Assembly: GCA_951812505.1 (NCBI GenBank)
Contig: CATOSI010000003.1
Location: 682,001-746,000 of the forward strand
DNA length: 64,000 bases
From: an uncultured Dehalococcoidia bacterium
Lineage (GTDB): Bacteria > Chloroflexota > Dehalococcoidia > Lucifugimonadales > UBA1123
Reading direction: 5' to 3'
Under the pieces are notes generated by a model that was not told the origin of the DNA, did no database searches, and saw only the letters and a program-made list of their open reading frames with translations. Each line of letters starts with the position of its first letter. The stretch's first letter is position 1. Of the stretch, positions 43,154 to 51,850 are shown one piece after another. The translations under genes were made by a program, and so were the position numbers.

Positions 43154-43547
43154 TCCCGGTCATTACGGCAGCAGGACTCTCGCCGATATAGAAAGCGACA
43201 TTTCGCAGAAGGCGGACGCTCTGAACGCCGAGGTCGCCTTCTTCCAGTCGAATCACGAGGGCGCTATTGTTGACTTCATCCAGCAGGCTTCCGACGAGGC
43301 GGACGGGGTCATCATAAACGCAGGAGCGCTCACGCACTACGGACTGTCCATGCGCGACGCGCTTGCGGACGCTCGGCTGCCGATAATCGAGGTGCACATA
43401 TCCAATATCCACGCCCGCGACGAGTATCGCAGACACTCGGTCGTAGCGGACATGGCAGTGGGTCAGATCGCCGGCTTCGGGTGGAGGGGCTACCTGTACG
43501 CGCTTGACTTCCTTGTGGCACACATCGGCGAGTGGAGCGGAGAGTGA
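43101..43547 (+). CDS. aroQ: 3-dehydroquinate dehydratase type II
   Basis: 148 residues from GTG 43101 with AAGGGGCAGACG upstream. Active-site segments: NGPNLNNLGRRDPGHYG (Arg and Tyr), FFQSNHEGAIVDFI and EVHISNIHARDEYRRHS. Third step of the shikimate pathway, dehydration of 3-dehydroquinate. It starts inside the recombinase frame and its stop overlaps the peptidase GTG (GTGA), so all three are coupled. Confidence 0.96.
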   Translation: MKILIVNGPNLNNLGRRDPGHYGSRTLADIESDISQKADALNAEVAFFQSNHEGAIVDFIQQASDEADGVIINAGALTHYGLSMRDALADARLPIIEVHISNIHARDEYRRHSVVADMAVGQIAGFGWRGYLYALDFLVAHIGEWSGE

Positions 43548-44617
43548 GCATATCCCAGAGGGTCGCGCGTCTCCGATCCGAAATGGAGGCGCTGGAAGTT
43601 GACGGATTTCTCGTTTCGGCGCCTGCGAACAGGCGCTACCTGTCCGGCTTCACGGGCTCTGCGGGCTACCTGCTCATAACTGGGTCCGACGCGGTTCTTG
43701 CGACCGATTTCCGCTACGTGGAGCAGGCGAAGACTGAATCGCCCTCATACAGGGTCCATCGGACGAGGGGCGGTACCGCCTGGCTTCCCGATTTGCTAGC
43801 CGAGTTGGGAGTCGGCGTTCTGGGCATCGAAGCCGACCACATGACGGTCGCCTCGCACAGCGCTCTGACCGCAGCGCTGGACGAGTCGGATAACGCTGCC
43901 GACGTATTCATCGAGGAGACGAAAGGCGTCGTAGAGGGTGTTCGCGCGGTCAAAGACGCTTCCGAGTTGGCTCTTATCCAGAATGCGGTGGAGATCGCGG
44001 ATCGGGCGATGGCGAAAGTCGCGCCCCGGATAGAGCCGGGCATGACGGAAGGGCAGATCGCGTGGGACCTGGAGGTGGAGATGCGCGGGCTCGGTGCGGA
44101 GGGTCCGGCTTTCGATATCATCGTCGGAGCAGGGCCGAACGGCGCGCTGCCTCATCATCGCGCGGACGACACCGTCGTGCGGCGGGGTGATCCAATCGTC
44201 ATAGACATGGGCGCCAGCTACGAGGGATATAACAGCGACCTTACCCGGACGTTCTACGCGGGCAATCCCGACGACGAGTTTCTTGCCATCTACTCTATCG
44301 TCCTGCAAGCGCAGGAGACCGCAATTCGTGAGGTCAGGCCGGGCATGATAGGACAGGAAGTAGATGAGATAGCGCGGACGGTGATCGAAGAGTCTGGCTA
44401 CGGGGACGAGTTCGGACACGGGCTGGGGCACGGGGTGGGTCTGGCGGTCCACGAGCGTCCGATGGTGGTGCCGACGTCCGAAGACTTCATAGAGAACGGG
44501 ATGATCTTTACTGTCGAACCCGGCATTTACATCCCGGGCTGGGGCGGCGTCAGGATAGAGGACATCGTGGTGATGGAAAACGGTCGCGCGAGAATTCTGA
44601 CCGGTTCGCCCAAGTAG
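43544..44617 (+). CDS. pepP: Xaa-Pro aminopeptidase (M24B)
   Basis: 357 residues from GTG 43544, chosen because it overlaps the aroQ stop. N-terminal creatinase-like domain, then the pita-bread metallopeptidase domain: VIDMGASYEGYNSDLTRTFY (two Asp), FGHGLGHGVGL (His), FTVEPGIYIP (Glu) and GVRIEDIVVM (Glu). It removes N-terminal residues before proline. Order aroQ-pepP-efp is a common gene neighbourhood. Confidence 0.95.
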   Translation: MSISQRVARLRSEMEALEVDGFLVSAPANRRYLSGFTGSAGYLLITGSDAVLATDFRYVEQAKTESPSYRVHRTRGGTAWLPDLLAELGVGVLGIEADHMTVASHSALTAALDESDNAADVFIEETKGVVEGVRAVKDASELALIQNAVEIADRAMAKVAPRIEPGMTEGQIAWDLEVEMRGLGAEGPAFDIIVGAGPNGALPHHRADDTVVRRGDPIVIDMGASYEGYNSDLTRTFYAGNPDDEFLAIYSIVLQAQETAIREVRPGMIGQEVDEIARTVIEESGYGDEFGHGLGHGVGLAVHERPMVVPTSEDFIENGMIFTVEPGIYIPGWGGVRIEDIVVMENGRARILTGSPK

Positions 44618-44626
44618 CCCCGCTCA

Positions 44627-45079
44627 ATGCAATCAGACGACCAGAATCATTCCAGACCCTCGATGCTCAGCGTCCCGGCCCGCTGGCGCGAGTTGTACTT
44701 CACCGTGTTCTCTGTATTGTGCGTTCTCGGTGAGATATTTCTGGTATGGTATGAAATCTACCGACGCGACGCCGAATCCGATTATCTTGATATAATCATG
44801 AACATCCTGCTGGATACGGGACCGGTCGCTATGGCGGCGGCAATCCTGGCTTTCATCATCCTGAAAGGGAGGGACGCAATGCTGAGTACATGGGAGACAT
44901 TCGCCAGGAAGCGGTACCTGAGAGGCCGTGAGAAAGGTATAGAGGAAGGCCGCGAGGAAGGTATAGAGGAAGGCCGTGAGGAGGGTCGTGAAGAGCGCGA
45001 AGCGCTGGCCAAACGCGTTACTGAGCTTGAGGAGCAGATCAGGGACATCAGGAACTCCAATGGCTCCTCTCAGTGCTGA
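44627..45079 (+). CDS. Small membrane protein with charged coiled-coil tail
   Basis: 150 residues. Two hydrophobic helices at about 24-42 and 62-81, then a highly charged coiled coil. The tail contains repeats of GIEEGREE coded by a 24-nt direct repeat near 44937-44990. There are no cysteines in the membrane part. It sits between pepP and efp with short gaps on the same strand. Function unknown; the coiled coil may mediate oligomerisation (inference). Confidence 0.7.
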   Translation: MQSDDQNHSRPSMLSVPARWRELYFTVFSVLCVLGEIFLVWYEIYRRDAESDYLDIIMNILLDTGPVAMAAAILAFIILKGRDAMLSTWETFARKRYLRGREKGIEEGREEGIEEGREEGREEREALAKRVTELEEQIRDIRNSNGSSQC

Positions 45080-45122
45080 GTATCAGCAGTTGCTTCAAAG
45101 AACTCACTAAGGAGCGGGACCA

Positions 45123-45686
45123 ATGACAATCGGATACGGAGACCTGAGAAAAGGAATGGCCATCGAACTCGATGGCGAGCCTTACATGGTAGTGGACTAC
45201 GAGCGAAGCAAGATGCAGCAGCGCGCTCCCACGATGCGCATCCGCTTCCGCGAGATTCGCACTGGCAGGGTGCTGGATCGCAGTTTCTCAGGCTACGATG
45301 TCAAGCTCACACCGGCAGACGTGGAACGCCGCTCCGCGCAGTACATCTATGACGAAGATGACTTGTGCTACTTCATGGATACGGAGTCCTACGACCAGTT
45401 CCCTCTGCTGAAAGAGCAGATATCCCAAGAGCTTAACTATCTCAAAGAGGAGATGACGGTGGACCTGATCTTCTACGAAGACAACCCCATTTCGCTCGAA
45501 CTTCCGATAACGGTTGACCTGCAGGTGGTGGACTCGCCCCCCGGCCTAAAGGGCGACACCGCCACCGGCGCGACTAAGCCCGCTACCCTCGAAACCGGCC
45601 TGCTGATTCAGGTGCCGCTTTTCGTGAACGAGGGCGAATACGTCAAGGTGGATACGCGCAACGCCTCTTACCTGTCCAGGGTCTGA
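45123..45686 (+). CDS. efp: Translation elongation factor P
   Basis: 187 residues, normal length, three OB-like domains. AAGGAGCGG precedes the ATG. The domain I tip that carries the modified residue in other EF-Ps reads MQQRAPTMR, with Arg34 at the tip position rather than the PGKG form. The EF-P C-terminal consensus ending VPLFVNEGEYVKVDTRNASYL is clear. It rescues ribosomes stalled at polyproline. Whether Arg34 is modified is unknown; no EarP-like gene is in the window. Confidence 0.96.
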   Translation: MTIGYGDLRKGMAIELDGEPYMVVDYERSKMQQRAPTMRIRFREIRTGRVLDRSFSGYDVKLTPADVERRSAQYIYDEDDLCYFMDTESYDQFPLLKEQISQELNYLKEEMTVDLIFYEDNPISLELPITVDLQVVDSPPGLKGDTATGATKPATLETGLLIQVPLFVNEGEYVKVDTRNASYLSRV

Positions 45687-45687
45687 C

Positions 45688-46893
45688 ATGGCAGTCATAT
45701 ACGAGGTCTCCCAGGTAACCGCGTATCTGCGCGAATTGCTTGCCTACGACGATGTCCTAGCGGACATCTGGATAGAGGGGGAGGTCTCCAACCTGCGCCG
45801 TCCGGGTTCGGGACACGCGTACTTTACTCTCAGAGACTCACAGAGTTCGCTTCGTGGCGTGCTGTTCCGCAACTCTCGCGGGCTGGAACATCTCCAGGAT
45901 GGTGCGGCGGTTGTGGCGCATGGTCGGGTGTCGCTTTACGAAGTCAGGGGCGACCTCCAGCTAATAGCCGACATAGTCCAGCCCGAAGGTGTCGGCGAGT
46001 TGCAGATGCGACTGGAGCAGCTGACGCTCCAACTCGAACGCGAGGGTCTGTTCGATCCTTCGCGCAAGAGGCCGCTGCCGGAGATACCTAAGTGCATCGG
46101 GGTCGTAACTTCGCCGACGGGCTCAGTCTGGCACGATATTCAGAGCGTCATCGGACGGAGATGGCCGCTGGTGGAACTGCTACTGGCCCCAGCTATGGTT
46201 CAGGGAGACGGAGCCGCTTCCACGATAGTGGAGGCGTTTGCCGCCCTGAACGCCGAGCCTGATGTTGACGTCATCATCGTCGCCAGGGGAGGTGGCTCGC
46301 TGGAAGACCTCTGGCCCTTCAACGAGGAGTCGGTGGCTCGCGCGGTATTCGCCAGCTCGACCCCGGTAGTCAGCGCGATAGGTCACGAGACCGATTTCAC
46401 GATATGCGACATGGTGGCCGACGTCAGAGCGCCCACGCCGTCAGCGGCTGCCGAACTGGTGGTCCCGGATCGCGCGGAGATGCTAGCCAGAGTCGTTGGA
46501 GCGGCGCAGGTCATAGAGAACTCACTCGACACGCAAGTGGGTCGTGCGTCGGACGAAGTGGATGCCTTGCACTCCCGCGTTGGACGGGCTGCCCCCGAGC
46601 TGGACGGGCTTCGTCTCCGAGTTGACGACCTGCTCCAAGACGCCCAAACCGCGCTGACGCACCGCGTCGAACTTGCCCGCGCTAGGGTAACGGGGCTCTC
46701 GTCCGCCCTCTCGCCGCTCTCGCCATACGGGACCCTGCGTCGAGGTTATGCCATCGTCTCCTCGCGTAATTCCGACGAGGTTATTACGGACAGTGAAAAT
46801 GTCGTAAAGGGTGATATACTCGACATAACCCTGCACAGGGGCAGCGTAGTCGCATCGGTCGAGTCAACGCCCCCGGACACCGAACAGAGGTAA
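45688..46893 (+). CDS. xseA: Exodeoxyribonuclease VII large subunit
   Basis: 401 residues. An N-terminal OB-fold (LADIWIEGEVSNLRRPGSGH) is followed by the catalytic core with IGVVTSPTGSVWHDI, DVIIVARGGGSLEDLWPFNEE and STPVVSAIGHETDFTICD, which are invariant in XseA. The C-terminal coiled coil is shorter than in E. coli. It starts 1 bp after efp. Its partner xseB is not adjacent but 1.8 kb downstream, past three membrane-protein genes. Confidence 0.96.
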   Translation: MAVIYEVSQVTAYLRELLAYDDVLADIWIEGEVSNLRRPGSGHAYFTLRDSQSSLRGVLFRNSRGLEHLQDGAAVVAHGRVSLYEVRGDLQLIADIVQPEGVGELQMRLEQLTLQLEREGLFDPSRKRPLPEIPKCIGVVTSPTGSVWHDIQSVIGRRWPLVELLLAPAMVQGDGAASTIVEAFAALNAEPDVDVIIVARGGGSLEDLWPFNEESVARAVFASSTPVVSAIGHETDFTICDMVADVRAPTPSAAAELVVPDRAEMLARVVGAAQVIENSLDTQVGRASDEVDALHSRVGRAAPELDGLRLRVDDLLQDAQTALTHRVELARARVTGLSSALSPLSPYGTLRRGYAIVSSRNSDEVITDSENVVKGDILDITLHRGSVVASVESTPPDTEQR

Positions 46894-46896
46894 GCC

Positions 46897-47349
46897 ATGA
46901 AATACGTCAGATTCATAGCTGCGTTCTTGATATACACGATAATCGACGTCGGCTGGAATCTGTCGCCCATAGCGACGGGTATGTACGAAAGACTGTACGA
47001 ATCCAGCGGCAACAACGAGATGTTCGACGCCTTCGGAAGACAGATGGATACCTGGGGTGGCGTGGAGATACTCGCCATACTCGCGTTCCTGCTCCTGATA
47101 GCATTCGGCAACAGCTACCTGGCAATAGAACCGGCTCTAAGGGAGGGCAGTCTTCTGAGAGCGGTGAAGAACGGCTTTGTCCTGGGGTGCGCCGCCTACG
47201 CTACCTACATCATCCCCATCTACCTGAATATCTCCACCTGGCCCGCTGCCCTCATACCCATAGACATACTCATTGGCGGATTGCTTAGCCTGATAACTTC
47301 GACCGTCGTTACCGCCGCGTTTATTCTGTTCCATCGGAACAGAGACTGA
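46897..47349 (+). CDS. DUF2177-like membrane protein
   Basis: 150 residues with four membrane helices. The N-terminus YVRFIAAFLIYTIIDVGWN and a later LGCAAYATYIIPIYLNISTW are typical of DUF2177. It starts 3 bp after xseA. Function unknown. Confidence 0.8.
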   Translation: MKYVRFIAAFLIYTIIDVGWNLSPIATGMYERLYESSGNNEMFDAFGRQMDTWGGVEILAILAFLLLIAFGNSYLAIEPALREGSLLRAVKNGFVLGCAAYATYIIPIYLNISTWPAALIPIDILIGGLLSLITSTVVTAAFILFHRNRD

Positions 47350-47436
47350 ATTTCCGCGCATCTCGTCGACTGGTGAGACGCTCCCATCAGCGTGTAGGAA
47401 TCGGCCCAGCAATCATCGCCATGAAGGAGGCGCAGA

Positions 47437-48084
47437 ATGGCAATGTACGACGACGATATGTATCCTGTTCAGTTCAGCGTAGATTATCCGGAAGAACCCA
47501 GAAACCGACTGTCTGCGTTGGTGAGAATCATATTGGCCATCCCTATTCTGGTGGTATTGACATTGATAGGCGGATACTTCAATACCGGGAACGAAGAAAT
47601 CGACATCGATACCTTTTCGATAGCCCTGATCGCCGGTGGAGGAATATGGATCGCAACGATACTTATGATCCTGTTCCGACACAAGTACCCGCGTTGGTGG
47701 TTCGACTGGGGTCTTGAAATCCAGAGATTCGGCGCCCGCGTCGGGGCTTATCTACTCCTGTGGAGGGACGAATACCCGTCCACCGACGAGGAACAGGCCG
47801 TTCACCTGGACATCGCGTACCCGGATGTGGAAGGCCAGTTGAATAGGTTCATGCCTCTCGTAAAGTGGCTGCTTGCCATTCCGCACTACATAGTCCTGAT
47901 GGTTCTCTGGATTATCGCGCTCGTAGTCACAGTCATAGCCTGGTTCGCCATATTGATAGTTGGCCGGTATCCGCGCGGAATGTTCGACTTCGTGGTGGGA
48001 GTGGACCGCTGGTCGTACCGTGTTGTCGCCTACGCCTTTCTGCTGACTACCGACAGGTATCCGCCCTTCAGACTTAGCGAGTAG
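47437..48084 (+). CDS. DUF4389 domain membrane protein, copy 1
   Basis: 215 residues. Start ATG 47437 is preceded by AAGGAGGCG. Membrane helices lie at about 28-46, 67-84 and 148-175. Conserved parts are YPVQFSVDYPEEPRNRLSAL, FRHKYPRWWFDWGLE, LNRFMPLVKWLLAIPHY and TTDRYPPFRL. It is a paralogue of the next gene (similar throughout, with an extra loop at 46-60). Function unknown for the family. Confidence 0.85.
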   Translation: MAMYDDDMYPVQFSVDYPEEPRNRLSALVRIILAIPILVVLTLIGGYFNTGNEEIDIDTFSIALIAGGGIWIATILMILFRHKYPRWWFDWGLEIQRFGARVGAYLLLWRDEYPSTDEEQAVHLDIAYPDVEGQLNRFMPLVKWLLAIPHYIVLMVLWIIALVVTVIAWFAILIVGRYPRGMFDFVVGVDRWSYRVVAYAFLLTTDRYPPFRLSE

Positions 48085-48104
48085 AGAATCGCAGGAGGAT
48101 AGAA

Positions 48105-48683
48105 ATGGCCAACCAAACCACGGATGCGTATCCTCTGCAGTATAGTGTGGACTACCCGGAAGGCCCTAGAAACCGACTTACTACTCTGGTCAGGCTGATT
48201 CTCGCCATTCCAATCATCATAATCAGCATATTCGCGGCCTGGCAGGTGATCGTTCCCACGTTCTTCATGATCCTGTTCCGCAACAAGTATCCGCGATGGT
48301 GGTTCGACTGGAACCTGGAAGTGCTCAGATTCGTATCGAGGGTTAACTCCTACGTGCTGCTGCTGCGCGACGAGTACCCGGCTACCGACGACGAGCAGGC
48401 TGTTCACCTGGACATGCCATACCCCGAAGACGGAGAACTGAACAGGTTCATGCCCATCGTGAAGTGGATACTTGCCATACCGCATTACATCGTGCTGTAT
48501 GTGCTATCGCTGATCGTGCTGGTTGTATCGTTCATCGCGTGGCTGTCCATACTGATAGTCGGACGATACCCGAGGGGGATGTTCGACTTTACGGTAGGAG
48601 TCATGCGCTGGAGCAACCGCGTGACCGCCTACGCATTCGTGCTAACGACAGACAGGTATCCACCGTTCAGACTGGGAGATTAG
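48105..48683 (+). CDS. DUF4389 domain membrane protein, copy 2
   Basis: 192 residues, paralogue of the previous gene: YPLQYSVDYPEGPRNRL, FRNKYPRWWFDWNLE, LNRFMPIVKWILAIPHY and TTDRYPPFRL. It is shorter because the first extracytoplasmic loop is reduced. AGGAGGATAG lies upstream of the ATG. Tandem copies suggest a local duplication, with possible heterodimer formation (inference). Confidence 0.85.
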   Translation: MANQTTDAYPLQYSVDYPEGPRNRLTTLVRLILAIPIIIISIFAAWQVIVPTFFMILFRNKYPRWWFDWNLEVLRFVSRVNSYVLLLRDEYPATDDEQAVHLDMPYPEDGELNRFMPIVKWILAIPHYIVLYVLSLIVLVVSFIAWLSILIVGRYPRGMFDFTVGVMRWSNRVTAYAFVLTTDRYPPFRLGD

Positions 48684-48695
48684 ACAGGAGCGAAG

Positions 48696-48983
48696 ATGGC
48701 TTCAGAAGGAGCAACGGAGAATCAGGAAAAGCCAGAAAACCTGTCGTTCGAGGAGGCTATGACCCTTCTCGAACAGACGGTAGAGGCACTTGAGTCGGGC
48801 GGGCTGACCCTGGCCGAGTCCACCGCCATGTACGAACGCGGCATGAAGCTGGCGCGGGTCTGCAACGAGATGCTGAACTCCGCCGAGTCCCGAATCACAC
48901 GTATCCGCACCACATACGGGGAGCAGATCAGAATGGTCGCTCCCGAAGAAGACGGCTTCGACGGCATGGGAGATATCGGGTGA
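48696..48983 (+). CDS. xseB: Exodeoxyribonuclease VII small subunit
   Basis: 95 residues. The helical family signature is LSFEEAMTLLEQTVEALESG with LTLAESTAMYERGMKLARVC. The stop TGA overlaps the next ATG by one base. It assembles with XseA to degrade single-stranded DNA. The acidic tail is longer than usual. Confidence 0.95.
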   Translation: MASEGATENQEKPENLSFEEAMTLLEQTVEALESGGLTLAESTAMYERGMKLARVCNEMLNSAESRITRIRTTYGEQIRMVAPEEDGFDGMGDIG

Positions 48984-49639
48984 TGCTCAAAGCCGATTTC
49001 CACATGCACACCAGCTATTCGCCCGACTCCGAGATGTCCCCTGAGAAACTGGTGGAACGCTGCCTGAAGGTGGGACTCAACTGCATAGCGGTAACGGACC
49101 ACAACACGACGGACGGCGCATTCCACGTTCAGCGAATCGCGCCATTCATGGTAATCATCGCCGAGGAGGTCGCGACCAGCGAGGGCGAGGTCACCGGCCT
49201 CTTTCTACAGGAGACCATCCCGATGCGGCTTTCGCCCGTGGAAACTGCCAAGCGCATAAAGGAGCAGGGCGGGCTGGTTAGCCTGCCGCACCCGTTCGAC
49301 AGATTCAGGAGCGAGGTCATCACCAGAAGCGGCATCGAGGATGTTCTTCCGTACGCCGACATAGTTGAGGTATTCAACTCGCGCAACAACATGAACGCGG
49401 ACAATCAGAAAGCCTACGAGTTCGCCCAGGAGCACGGTCTGCTGACTTCCGGCGTGAGCGATGCCCATACTCCTATCGAGCTGGGCAGGACATACATGAC
49501 CATGCCCGAATTCGACGGGACGCCGGAGGGGTTCAAGGCCGCGCTTGCCGAGGGGACGATTCACGCAAGGAAGATGACGCCGCTCATCCACGCCGTAACG
49601 ACCATGACCAAAATCAAGAAGCGCATTCTTCGAAGATGA
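48983..49639 (+). CDS. PHP domain metal-dependent phosphoesterase
   Basis: 218 residues from ATG 48983. PHP motifs: ADFHMHTSYSPDSEMSPE (His-x-His), LNCIAVTDHNTTDGAF, GGLVSLPHPFDRFR and TSGVSDAHTPIEL. It matches the small PHP proteins related to RNase AM and 3',5'-nucleotide phosphatases. It overlaps the xseB stop by 1 nt and the next gene by 4 nt, so it is co-transcribed. Confidence 0.92.
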   Translation: MLKADFHMHTSYSPDSEMSPEKLVERCLKVGLNCIAVTDHNTTDGAFHVQRIAPFMVIIAEEVATSEGEVTGLFLQETIPMRLSPVETAKRIKEQGGLVSLPHPFDRFRSEVITRSGIEDVLPYADIVEVFNSRNNMNADNQKAYEFAQEHGLLTSGVSDAHTPIELGRTYMTMPEFDGTPEGFKAALAEGTIHARKMTPLIHAVTTMTKIKKRILRR

Positions 49640-50514
49640 CATCCGATCAGAGACACTTTCTAGCGTATATCAACGGGCGGGTGATGCCTTACTCTGAGGC
49701 CGCGCGCATCCTCCAGAGAATCAATGCGCGCTCCGCGGGCGGGTACTACGATACCGCCCGCACATTCGGCGGAAAGACCTTCAGACTTCGTCAGCATCTT
49801 GAAAGGCTGTTCAACGGGCTCGCCTACTCTAACATAGACACGGGGCTGTCAATCGAGGATCTGGAGACTATCTCGATTGGACTTGTAGAGACGAATCATT
49901 CGCTTATCGAGGGCGAGAATCATGAGATGACGGTTACTCAGACCGTAACGGTAAGTCGTCCCGAAGCCGCTGACGATCTTCCCGGGGTAGATGTCGCAAT
50001 ATATTGCTCACTTCTGGACGTGTCCGCGTTCGCGCGGAGCTACGTGGAAGGGGTCCGTATATACACACCGAACACGTACCCGGAGCTTCAGGGACAGTCT
50101 TCGGGCGATGGCAAGACCGGCGCGGTGCAGGTACTGCCGCTGATGTCCAACGCGCGGGGGCATATAACGGAGTGCAGAGGCGCGAACTTCATGTTCGTGT
50201 TGGACGGCAGGATCAAGCTCCCTGATCGGAGCAACGTGCTTCCGGGCGTAAGTATGCACACAGTTCTCGAAATTGCGGAGTACCTCAGTATCGGTGTTGA
50301 CGAGGGACTTTACAACCAGCGAGAGCTATACGACGCGGACGAGGCGTTCGTGTCCAGCACGCGCTACTGTCTTTTGCCCGTGGCCTCGATTAACGGCTAC
50401 CCGCTTGGCGATTTCGTTCCGGGTGAGGTGACCGGCAAAATACTGTCGCGATGGAGAGACATTGTCGGAGTTGACTTCGTCCGGCGAGCGCTGGATTCGC
50501 TGTCCGGTGAGTGA
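49636..50514 (+). CDS. Class IV aminotransferase (branched-chain/ADCL-like)
   Basis: 292 residues. The PLP lysine is Lys160 in SGDGKTGAVQ. Conserved fold IV segments: AYINGRVMPYSEA at the start and ECRGANFMFVLDGRIKLPDRS after the lysine. It overlaps the PHP gene by 4 nt (ATGA). Members are branched-chain amino-acid, D-amino-acid or 4-amino-4-deoxychorismate enzymes; the substrate is not resolved. Confidence 0.9.
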   Translation: MTSDQRHFLAYINGRVMPYSEAARILQRINARSAGGYYDTARTFGGKTFRLRQHLERLFNGLAYSNIDTGLSIEDLETISIGLVETNHSLIEGENHEMTVTQTVTVSRPEAADDLPGVDVAIYCSLLDVSAFARSYVEGVRIYTPNTYPELQGQSSGDGKTGAVQVLPLMSNARGHITECRGANFMFVLDGRIKLPDRSNVLPGVSMHTVLEIAEYLSIGVDEGLYNQRELYDADEAFVSSTRYCLLPVASINGYPLGDFVPGEVTGKILSRWRDIVGVDFVRRALDSLSGE

Positions 50515-50625
50515 GATTATCCAATGTGCAGCGACCCAAATGAGTAAGAGAACAAAACTGTGTCATAGGATATAATGAACTTTGGGAGAGCCCTTTAATC
50601 GACTGTTCCTGAAAGGATGAGAGCT

Positions 50626-51042
50626 ATGACAGCCGAATTGATCGGGATTATTGCGGCTGCCATAGCGCTCGGGGCGTTGACATCCACATTGGCGGGCTTT
50701 ATGTTCGTTTCTCTTAGCAGAATGGAGGGACGACTCAACCAGCGGATAGGCGGTGTCGAAAACCGCATGGATGAGCAGAAGGCCGATCTGATCAGTCGTA
50801 TGGACGAACAGAAGTCGGACCTGATCAATCGCATGGACGAATTAAAGTCCGACCTGGTCAAGCAGGTCGACGACCTTAAACATGACCATGGCAGGCGCTT
50901 GGATTCAATAGAGAGTCGTCTGCAGGCTGTTGAACAGGGCCAGGCGGAGGTCAAGGGAAGTGTGGAGACCCTTCAGCGGGTTGTGATAGCGACGTTGCAA
51001 AGAGAGATCGAGGCAGAGCGCGAGCCTGTCGGTACAGAGTAA
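50626..51042 (+). CDS. Membrane-anchored coiled-coil protein
   Basis: 138 residues from ATG 50626 with AAAGGATGAG upstream. One N-terminal membrane helix (LIGIIAAAIALGALTSTLAG) precedes a long coiled coil of near-identical MDEQKADLISR-like 11-residue units (VENRMDEQKADL, SRMDEQKSDL, NRMDELKSDL). Similar proteins occur in Chloroflexota and cyanobacteria, unnamed. Function unknown. Confidence 0.75.
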   Translation: MTAELIGIIAAAIALGALTSTLAGFMFVSLSRMEGRLNQRIGGVENRMDEQKADLISRMDEQKSDLINRMDELKSDLVKQVDDLKHDHGRRLDSIESRLQAVEQGQAEVKGSVETLQRVVIATLQREIEAEREPVGTE

Positions 51043-51058
51043 CGAACGGGCCTAAAAT

Positions 51059-51847
51059 ATGCTTCCCAAAGAGTTCGACGTAAGTGGCAAAAGCGTAATC
51101 GTGACCGGCGCGGCGCGGGGTATTGGGAAGGGGATTGCGAGAGTGTTCGCGGAGTCGGGGGCGAAGGTGATGGTGACGGCTCTGACCGACCGCTATCTCA
51201 CACCGTTGGCCGAGGAGATGGAAGCGGCCGGTCATCCCATAATCCCGGTCACGGCGGACGCTACCGACTCCGGCGACTGGCAGCGTACCGTTGACATCGC
51301 GCTTGAGGCCTGGGGACAGATTGACGTTCTGATCAATAATCTTGGGGACGCAATACGAAGGCCGCTTGTTCCAGCTCCCGGCTCGGACGGCGCACCGATA
51401 TCCGACGAAGAGTGGCGTTTCGTGCTGGACATCAACCTGACGGAGGCGTTTAAGGGAAGTCGGGCGGTTGGGCCTCACATGATAGAGCGGGGCAGGGGGC
51501 GTGTCATCAACATCAGCGGGTTCGCGGCGCGAAAGGGGAGCCCGGAAATGCTGGTCTATTCTACCGCGAAGGCCGGTCTTGCGCGCATGACCCAGACACT
51601 AGCGCTGGAGTGGGCGCCGTATGGCATAACAGTCAACTGCATCGCGCCGGGCATCTTCCCGGATCCCGAAACGGGCGACCCGCAACAGATAGCCGCATCG
51701 AGAGAGAACGCCAGGACCAACATTCCGCTTGGGCGGGTGGGAGAACTGCGTGAGGTCGGCCTGCTGGCGCTGTACCTGGCCTCGGACGCGTCCGCCTATA
51801 TGACCGGCGAAACGCTTTACCTGGATGGCGGGCTCAGCCACGCCTGA
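51059..51847 (+). CDS. SDR family oxidoreductase
   Basis: 262 residues, classical SDR. TGAARGIGKG is the cofactor motif, INNLGDA the strand-4 motif. The catalytic Ser is in INISGF, and the Tyr-Lys pair is in VYSTAKAGLA. The ending YLDGGLSHA is typical. Convergent with the FAH gene, 3 bp apart. The substrate is unknown. Confidence 0.92.
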   Translation: MLPKEFDVSGKSVIVTGAARGIGKGIARVFAESGAKVMVTALTDRYLTPLAEEMEAAGHPIIPVTADATDSGDWQRTVDIALEAWGQIDVLINNLGDAIRRPLVPAPGSDGAPISDEEWRFVLDINLTEAFKGSRAVGPHMIERGRGRVINISGFAARKGSPEMLVYSTAKAGLARMTQTLALEWAPYGITVNCIAPGIFPDPETGDPQQIAASRENARTNIPLGRVGELREVGLLALYLASDASAYMTGETLYLDGGLSHA

Positions 51848-51850
51848 CTC

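Noticed and set aside
44937-44992. CRISPR-like direct repeats
   Set aside because: Two 24-nt units without spacers, in a coding frame; a protein coiled-coil repeat, not CRISPR.
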